The position numbers and the translations under genes are program-made. This document shows, piece by piece, positions 6,584-9,878 of a DNA stretch of 9,878 nucleotides. The stretch's first letter is position 1. The number at the start of each line of letters is the position of its first letter. The notes below the pieces were generated by a model. That model was not told the DNA's origin. It did not search any database and worked only from the letters and a program-made list of their open reading frames with translations. Source of the DNA: Pseudomonadota bacterium (GTDB taxonomy: Bacteria > Pseudomonadota > Gammaproteobacteria > Acidiferrobacterales > Acidiferrobacteraceae); NCBI GenBank assembly GCA_021797365.1, contig JAJZZU010000071.1, forward strand, positions 1 through 9,878, read 5' to 3'.

Positions 6584-6593
6584 CAATACCAGA

Positions 6594-6797
6594 ATGGCAA
6601 CAGGAACAGTGAAGTGGTTCAATGAAGCGAAGGGTTTCGGTTTCATTTCCCCCTCGGACGGAAGCGCGGACGTATTCGTGCATTTCTCGGCTATCAGCGG
6701 CTCGGGCTTCAAAACCCTTGCCGAAGGCCAGGCCGTGACCTATCAGGTCGAGAAGGGACCGAAGGGTCTTCAGGCCACTCAGGTCACACCGGCCTAA
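6594..6797 (+). CDS. CspA-family cold-shock domain protein
   Basis: A 67-aa protein made of a single cold-shock domain, the normal length for the family. It begins with the usual [15 protein letters not shown], which contains RNP1 (K13-GFGFI), and carries RNP2 as VFVHF at 27-31, with aromatic residues W8, F9, F15, F17, F28, H30 and F31 forming the nucleic-acid-binding face. Such proteins bind single-stranded RNA or DNA and melt RNA secondary structure in the cytoplasm. The C-terminal [13 protein letters not shown] is typical. Which paralogue (cold-induced or constitutive) cannot be read from the protein. A long leader (over 100 nt, with the tandem repeat) would fit post-transcriptional control as in E. 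coli cspA, but the transcription start is not known. A strong terminator follows the stop codon. Confidence 0.97.
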   Translation: MATGTVKWFNEAKGFGFISPSDGSADVFVHFSAISGSGFKTLAEGQAVTYQVEKGPKGLQATQVTPA

Positions 6798-6813
6798 GCC
6801 CGAAAAAGGCTTA
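6795..6813. other. Small hairpin covering the csp stop codon
   Basis: TAAGCC-cgaaaaa-GGCTTA is a perfect 6-bp inverted repeat with a 7-nt A-rich loop that starts at the stop codon itself. It may protect the mRNA 3' end or be incidental. On the opposite strand it lies beyond the yajD stop codon. Confidence 0.4.
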
Positions 6814-6831
6814 AGACCTGTCGTAGACCGG

Positions 6832-6861
6832 CCGGCGGTCCCCTCGGGGCCGCCGGTCTTT
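6832..6861 (+). terminator. Intrinsic terminator of the cold-shock gene
   Basis: CCGGCGG-t-CCCC/GGGG-CCGCCGG forms an 11-bp, nearly all-GC stem with one bulged T and a tight loop, followed by TCTTT. It starts 34 nt after the csp stop codon and lies between convergent genes, so the stem may also slow minus-strand transcription leaving yajD, though no T-run exists on that side. Confidence 0.75.
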
Positions 6862-6879
6862 CCATTTGGGGCCCATCGA

Positions 6880-7299
6880 TCACTCCTCGCGCTTGCGGGT
6901 GAGCGCCTCCTTCAGCCCCGCGAACGGGTTATGCTTGGCCTCGGCCGAGGCCGCGGGCTTGGTCGTGAGCCCGAAATCCGCATAAGCCCCGATCACTGCG
7001 TACGAATACTTCTGGTGTTCCCAATCATGGCAGTACAGGCAGAGATTCTCCCAGTTGCTGCCATCGGGCGGGTTGTTGTCGTGGTTATGATCCTTATGAT
7101 GGACGGTCAGTTCGTGCAGATTGCTGCGATCGAAGGCGCGACCACAGCGCGCGCAGACATGCGGGTGCAGCCGTAACGACTGCTCGCGATAGCCGCCCAT
7201 ACGCGTGTCCGCCTCTTTATGGGCGCGCGCCACGATAGCATCAAGGCGCCCGCCATCCAGACTGCCTCCGGGTCGTCGCGACCCCCCATTTTTCTTCAT
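6880..7299 (-). CDS. yajD: YajD-family HNH nuclease domain protein
   Basis: A 139-aa protein closely resembling E. coli YajD (about 115 aa) from residue 34 onward. It carries a zinc knuckle pair CARC (49-52) and CLYCHDWEH (87-95) around the HNH core ELTVHHKDHNH (63-73), with N82 in SNWENL and H91, which is the beta-beta-alpha-metal fold. The family signature NPFAGLKEAL near the C-terminus is also present. HNH folds cut or bind nucleic acid, but YajD has no proven cellular role that I know of. The start at 7299 (KKNGGSRRPGG) is backed by AAGGAG 12 nt upstream. The first 33 residues, basic and Gly-rich, are extra relative to E. coli. It ends 83 nt from the csp stop codon, convergent. The gene lies 200 nt downstream of the kinase stop codon and is probably transcribed separately. 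Confidence 0.93.
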   Translation of the reverse strand: MKKNGGSRRPGGSLDGGRLDAIVARAHKEADTRMGGYREQSLRLHPHVCARCGRAFDRSNLHELTVHHKDHNHDNNPPDGSNWENLCLYCHDWEHQKYSYAVIGAYADFGLTTKPAASAEAKHNPFAGLKEALTRKREE

Positions 7300-7499
7300 T
7301 GGATTCCCCCGCTCCTTCCGCCCCTTCCGATAAACCACAACGGTGATCGCAGGGGTCCCGATGGGTCGAGATGCGACCGTCGCCGGTCCCCTGCCGCACC
7401 GCTCGCGCACATCCGCGCCACCGCACATATGTCGGCGCCACGCTTGGGCGAATACCCCATCGCATCCCCCAAACCGTGCCCGACCTTCAGCCGCTGCGT
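7300..7499. other. Spacer between the kinase and yajD
   Basis: No gene is supported. It contains the yajD ribosome binding site (AAGGAG, 7312-7317 on the minus strand) and a small perfect hairpin GGTCG-agatg-CGACC (7364-7378) without a T-run. The yajD frame is open upstream to 7428 but lacks a plausible earlier start. No convincing promoter boxes were found. Confidence 0.45.
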
Positions 7500-9779
7500 C
7501 TATCGCGCCCCCCTATCCTGGTCGGCGCCGGTCGCGCTCCGGCGTGCGCCTTCGGCGCGCCCGATGCCCCCCAAAAGCGGCGTGATGGCGGCATCCAGGG
7601 TCTCGGGGGTGTAGGGCTTGGGGACCTTGGCCACAAAGCCATAACGCTCGTGGTCGGCCATCACCGGATCACTCGAATAACCACTCGAGACGATCGCCAC
7701 CACGCTCGGGTCGAGCGCGCGTAAGCGCTCCAGCGTGGCAAGCCCCCCGAGACCATCGCGCACCGTAAGATCGAGGATGACGATGTCATAGCGCTGCTTT
7801 CGGTACTCGCGTAGCGCCGCCCCACCGTCGGCGGCGACACACACCTCGTAACCGAGATGCGTCAGCATCGCGTGCGCGACCTTACGGATCGGCTCCTCGT
7901 CGTCCATGAACAGGATACGCGCCTTGGGCGGTCTGACGGAACCCCCGGCCTGCAGTTCAGGCGCCTCTTCACGAGATCGCGGAAGATAGAAACGCACACG
8001 TGTACCCTCCCCTGGACGTGATTGGACCTCGATGCGCCCGCCATGCTCGCCTACGATACGTGCGCTGGTAGTCAACCCAAGCCCGCTGCCCTGCGCCTTG
8101 GTCGTGAAAAACGGATCGAAGATACGCGCCACATCCTGCTCATCGATGCCGACACCCCGATCCACGCAGTCCACACGCACATAATCCCCGGCGGGAAGCG
8201 CGGTCTCGTGCCCGTCCAGGGACACGTTGCGCGCCAGGATCTCCACAGACCCGCCCCACGGCATCGCCTGCTGGGCATTGATGACGAGATTATTCATGAC
8301 CTGGCTTAGCTGCCCTTCATCGCCACGAACCTTCCACAGGTCCCGGGCGACGAGCACGTGCGCACGAACGTTTGATCCCCCCAGGGCAAAGCGCGCAGTC
8401 GACTCGATCAAGGCCGCGACATCCACCATGCCCCGCACCGCGCGCTCGCCCTTGGCGAACCCGAGCAGCTGGCGGGTGAGGCCCTGCGCGCGCATCGCCG
8501 CCTTCTCGGATTCGAGGAGAAAGGTCGCGGCCTCCGAGGCCGGCCCGAGCTTCATGCGCGCGAGCGCAAGGTTCCCCACGATCGCCGCCAGCACATTGTT
8601 GAAATCGTGCGCAATCCCGCCCGCAAGCGCGCCGAACAGCTCCCACTTGCTGGCGCGGAGCGCCTCTTCCTGCGCACGCCGCTGCTCGGCGATCTCTATC
8701 GCCACCCCGCCGGCGCCGGCGATCACCCCCTCCGCCCCCCGCACCGGCAACCAGCGTATCTCCACGAGCCCGCCGGCAACCCCCAGGACCGCAGTAAACT
8801 GCTCGCCGCGCAAGGCGCGTGCAAGCTGGGTCGCGAAGCCTGCCGCAGCGCCGCCTTGCATGCCCTGGAACGGGCGCCCGATGAGCCCCTCGGCCTTAAA
8901 ACCGAGACTCTCGAGCGCGCGCCCCTTCAGCAAGGTCAAATGACCCTGCGCATCGCACGCAAACAGCACCACGGGCGCGGCCTCGACCACCGCACGCAGG
9001 CGCTCCTCGGCCTGCGCCAGGGCGCGCTCCGCGGCGCGGTGGGCGGTGATGTCACGAGCGATCTTGGAGGCCCCGACCACGCGACCGAGGAGGTCATAGA
9101 CCGGCGAAATCGTAAGCGACACCTGGATCGGACGTCCATCCTTGCGGATCCGGATGGTCTCGTAGGGCGGCATGCGCTCGCCTGCGCGTATGGCCGCGAG
9201 GATGCGCTCCTCCTCGTCGCAGCGATCCGGCGGGATCAACATCGTCACCGGACGACCGACCGCCTCCTCGGCGCTGTAGCCAAACACGCGCTCGGCCCCG
9301 CCGTTCCATGACTGGATTACGCCATTCAAGGATTTGCCTATGATCGCATCTTCCGAAGATTCGACGATCGCCGCCAGATGCAGGCGCGCGGCCTGCTGCT
9401 GCGCGCGCGCCATGCTGAGGGTGTGCGGGGCGAGGCGGCCGACCTCGGCGACACCGATGACCTGACCGTGCTCGTCTTCTATCGGACGCAATTCGGCAAG
9501 CACCGTAAGCGGCGTGCCGTTCTTGTGGCGGCGGTTAAGCTCGAGGGCGCGATGCCCGCACAGATCCGCGGGTGGCCAGGGGACGTGCTCGGGGGTACCA
9601 AGCAGCGATCGCGCGTCGCGCCCGATCACCTCCTGGGCCTCATAACCATAGAAACGAGTGGCGCCCTCGTTCCAGACCAGCACCCGCCCGTCACAGGTCC
9701 AAGCGATCATCGCCTCGGCCGAGACCTGACCGAGAACCTCCCAGGCGCGATGCCGCCATGCCTCCCGTTGTACCGCCAT
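7500..9779 (-). CDS. PAS-PAS-PAS hybrid sensor histidine kinase with receiver
   Basis: A 759-aa protein without membrane segments or signal peptide, so a cytoplasmic sensor. The order is PAS1 (about 15-118, WTCDGRVLVWNEGATRFYGY), PAS2 (about 133-247, a textbook S-box with VIQSWNGGAERVFGY and the C-terminal IARDITAHR), a degenerate PAS3 (about 258-367), and a HisKA-type dimerisation helix with GGIAHDFNN (phosphoacceptor H391). Next is a HATPase domain (N box MNNLVINAQQA 495-505, G1 DRGVG 540-544, F box FDPFFTT 554-560, G2 GSGLGL 564-569) and a receiver (acidic pair D626/D627, phosphoacceptor D670, K721). The HDFNN box and layout are those of NtrB/CckA-like hybrid kinases. There is no output domain, so a histidine phosphotransfer protein or separate regulator must act downstream; none is in the window. 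The PAS ligand cannot be told. Start is ATG with GGAG 8 nt upstream. Confidence 0.95.
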   Translation of the reverse strand: MAVQREAWRHRAWEVLGQVSAEAMIAWTCDGRVLVWNEGATRFYGYEAQEVIGRDARSLLGTPEHVPWPPADLCGHRALELNRRHKNGTPLTVLAELRPIEDEHGQVIGVAEVGRLAPHTLSMARAQQQAARLHLAAIVESSEDAIIGKSLNGVIQSWNGGAERVFGYSAEEAVGRPVTMLIPPDRCDEEERILAAIRAGERMPPYETIRIRKDGRPIQVSLTISPVYDLLGRVVGASKIARDITAHRAAERALAQAEERLRAVVEAAPVVLFACDAQGHLTLLKGRALESLGFKAEGLIGRPFQGMQGGAAAGFATQLARALRGEQFTAVLGVAGGLVEIRWLPVRGAEGVIAGAGGVAIEIAEQRRAQEEALRASKWELFGALAGGIAHDFNNVLAAIVGNLALARMKLGPASEAATFLLESEKAAMRAQGLTRQLLGFAKGERAVRGMVDVAALIESTARFALGGSNVRAHVLVARDLWKVRGDEGQLSQVMNNLVINAQQAMPWGGSVEILARNVSLDGHETALPAGDYVRVDCVDRGVGIDEQDVARIFDPFFTTKAQGSGLGLTTSARIVGEHGGRIEVQSRPGEGTRVRFYLPRSREEAPELQAGGSVRPPKARILFMDDEEPIRKVAHAMLTHLGYEVCVAADGGAALREYRKQRYDIVILDLTVRDGLGGLATLERLRALDPSVVAIVSSGYSSDPVMADHERYGFVAKVPKPYTPETLDAAITPLLGGIGRAEGARRSATGADQDRGAR

Positions 9780-9878
9780 CGCCTACTCTCCGCATCACGA
9801 TGACGCCAGTGTGAACCGCGATCGGCATGGCAACAAGCTGAGCCGTCGTGCCGGATCGCGCCACCGCCTGCGCCTAAC
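9780..9878. other. Region upstream of the hybrid kinase
   Basis: These 99 nt contain the kinase ribosome binding site (GGAG, 9788-9791 on the minus strand). They presumably include part of its promoter, but I could not pick -35/-10 boxes with any confidence. No gene end or start from the right-hand neighbour can be recognised. Confidence 0.4.

Larger units (their letters stand above)
6196..6593. promoter_or_regulatory. Divergent control region between the opg operon and the cold-shock gene
   Basis: This 398-nt region holds no gene I can support. It must contain the promoters of both the minus-strand opg operon and the plus-strand csp gene. Visible elements are an extended -10-like box for the opg side (6407-6415), a weak plus-strand pair TTGCAA (6417-6422) / TAGCGT (6440-6445) with 17-bp spacing, a 14-bp tandem direct repeat (6469-6497), and an A/T-richer stretch (about 6495-6560) that would be the csp 5' leader. 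The right half is clearly less GC-rich than the surrounding DNA. Confidence 0.55.

Noticed and set aside
7364..7378. Hairpin GGTCG-agatg-CGACC downstream of the kinase as its terminator
   Set aside because: The stem is only 5 bp and no T-run follows on the minus strand.
8227..8943. Plus-strand open frames opposite the kinase (for example 8227-8943 and 8607-9311)
   Set aside because: These are shadows of the kinase gene; their translations are low-complexity and lack start signals or domains.

Overview
The window is GC-rich, densely packed proteobacterial DNA. The mix of an osmoregulated periplasmic glucan (OPG) module (opgH and opgG homologues), a YajD-type HNH protein, a CspA-family protein and an NtrB/CckA-like hybrid kinase points to a Gammaproteobacterium. 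An Acidiferrobacter-like or Ectothiorhodospira-like lineage is my guess from the flavour of the proteins, not something the sequence proves.

Layout, left to right. Positions 1-219 hold no convincing gene, only a GC-rich palindrome at 175-194. Positions 220-1403 (minus strand) hold a two-gene unit: a class I SAM-dependent methyltransferase followed 2 nt later by a small exported protein of unknown function. A small outer-membrane beta-barrel protein (1402-1953, plus strand) starts at the same CATG as the methyltransferase and runs convergently into the OPG module. The OPG module (6195 to 1965, minus strand) has a 110-aa protein of unknown function, then opgH (joined by an ATGA overlap), then, after 35 nt, an opgG homologue. 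A 398-nt divergent region (6196-6593) separates this operon from a cold-shock-domain gene (6594-6797, plus strand), which ends in a strong GC-rich hairpin with a short T-rich tail. Convergent to it is yajD (7299-6880, minus strand). Upstream of yajD is a 759-aa soluble PAS-PAS-PAS-HisKA-HATPase-REC hybrid kinase (9779-7500, minus strand).

How the genes work together: OpgH is the inner-membrane glucosyltransferase expected to polymerise and export the beta-1,2-linked glucan backbone. OpgG-type proteins (GH186 fold) act on that glucan in the periplasm. Two features depart from the textbook enterobacterial module. OpgH lacks the long N-terminal cytoplasmic region of the E. coli protein, and a separate, translationally coupled 110-aa gene sits directly in front of it. 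The OpgG homologue looks like an outer-membrane lipoprotein with a helical, probably coiled-coil spacer before the catalytic domain, and it comes after opgH rather than before it. The cold-shock gene, yajD and the kinase are probably independent units; the kinase has no DNA-binding output here, so its partner must be elsewhere.

I do not see a mobile element, CRISPR array, tRNA, rRNA or defence island. The most interesting points are the lipoprotein/coiled-coil OpgG, the split-looking OpgH front end, and a 14-bp tandem repeat ahead of the cold-shock gene.
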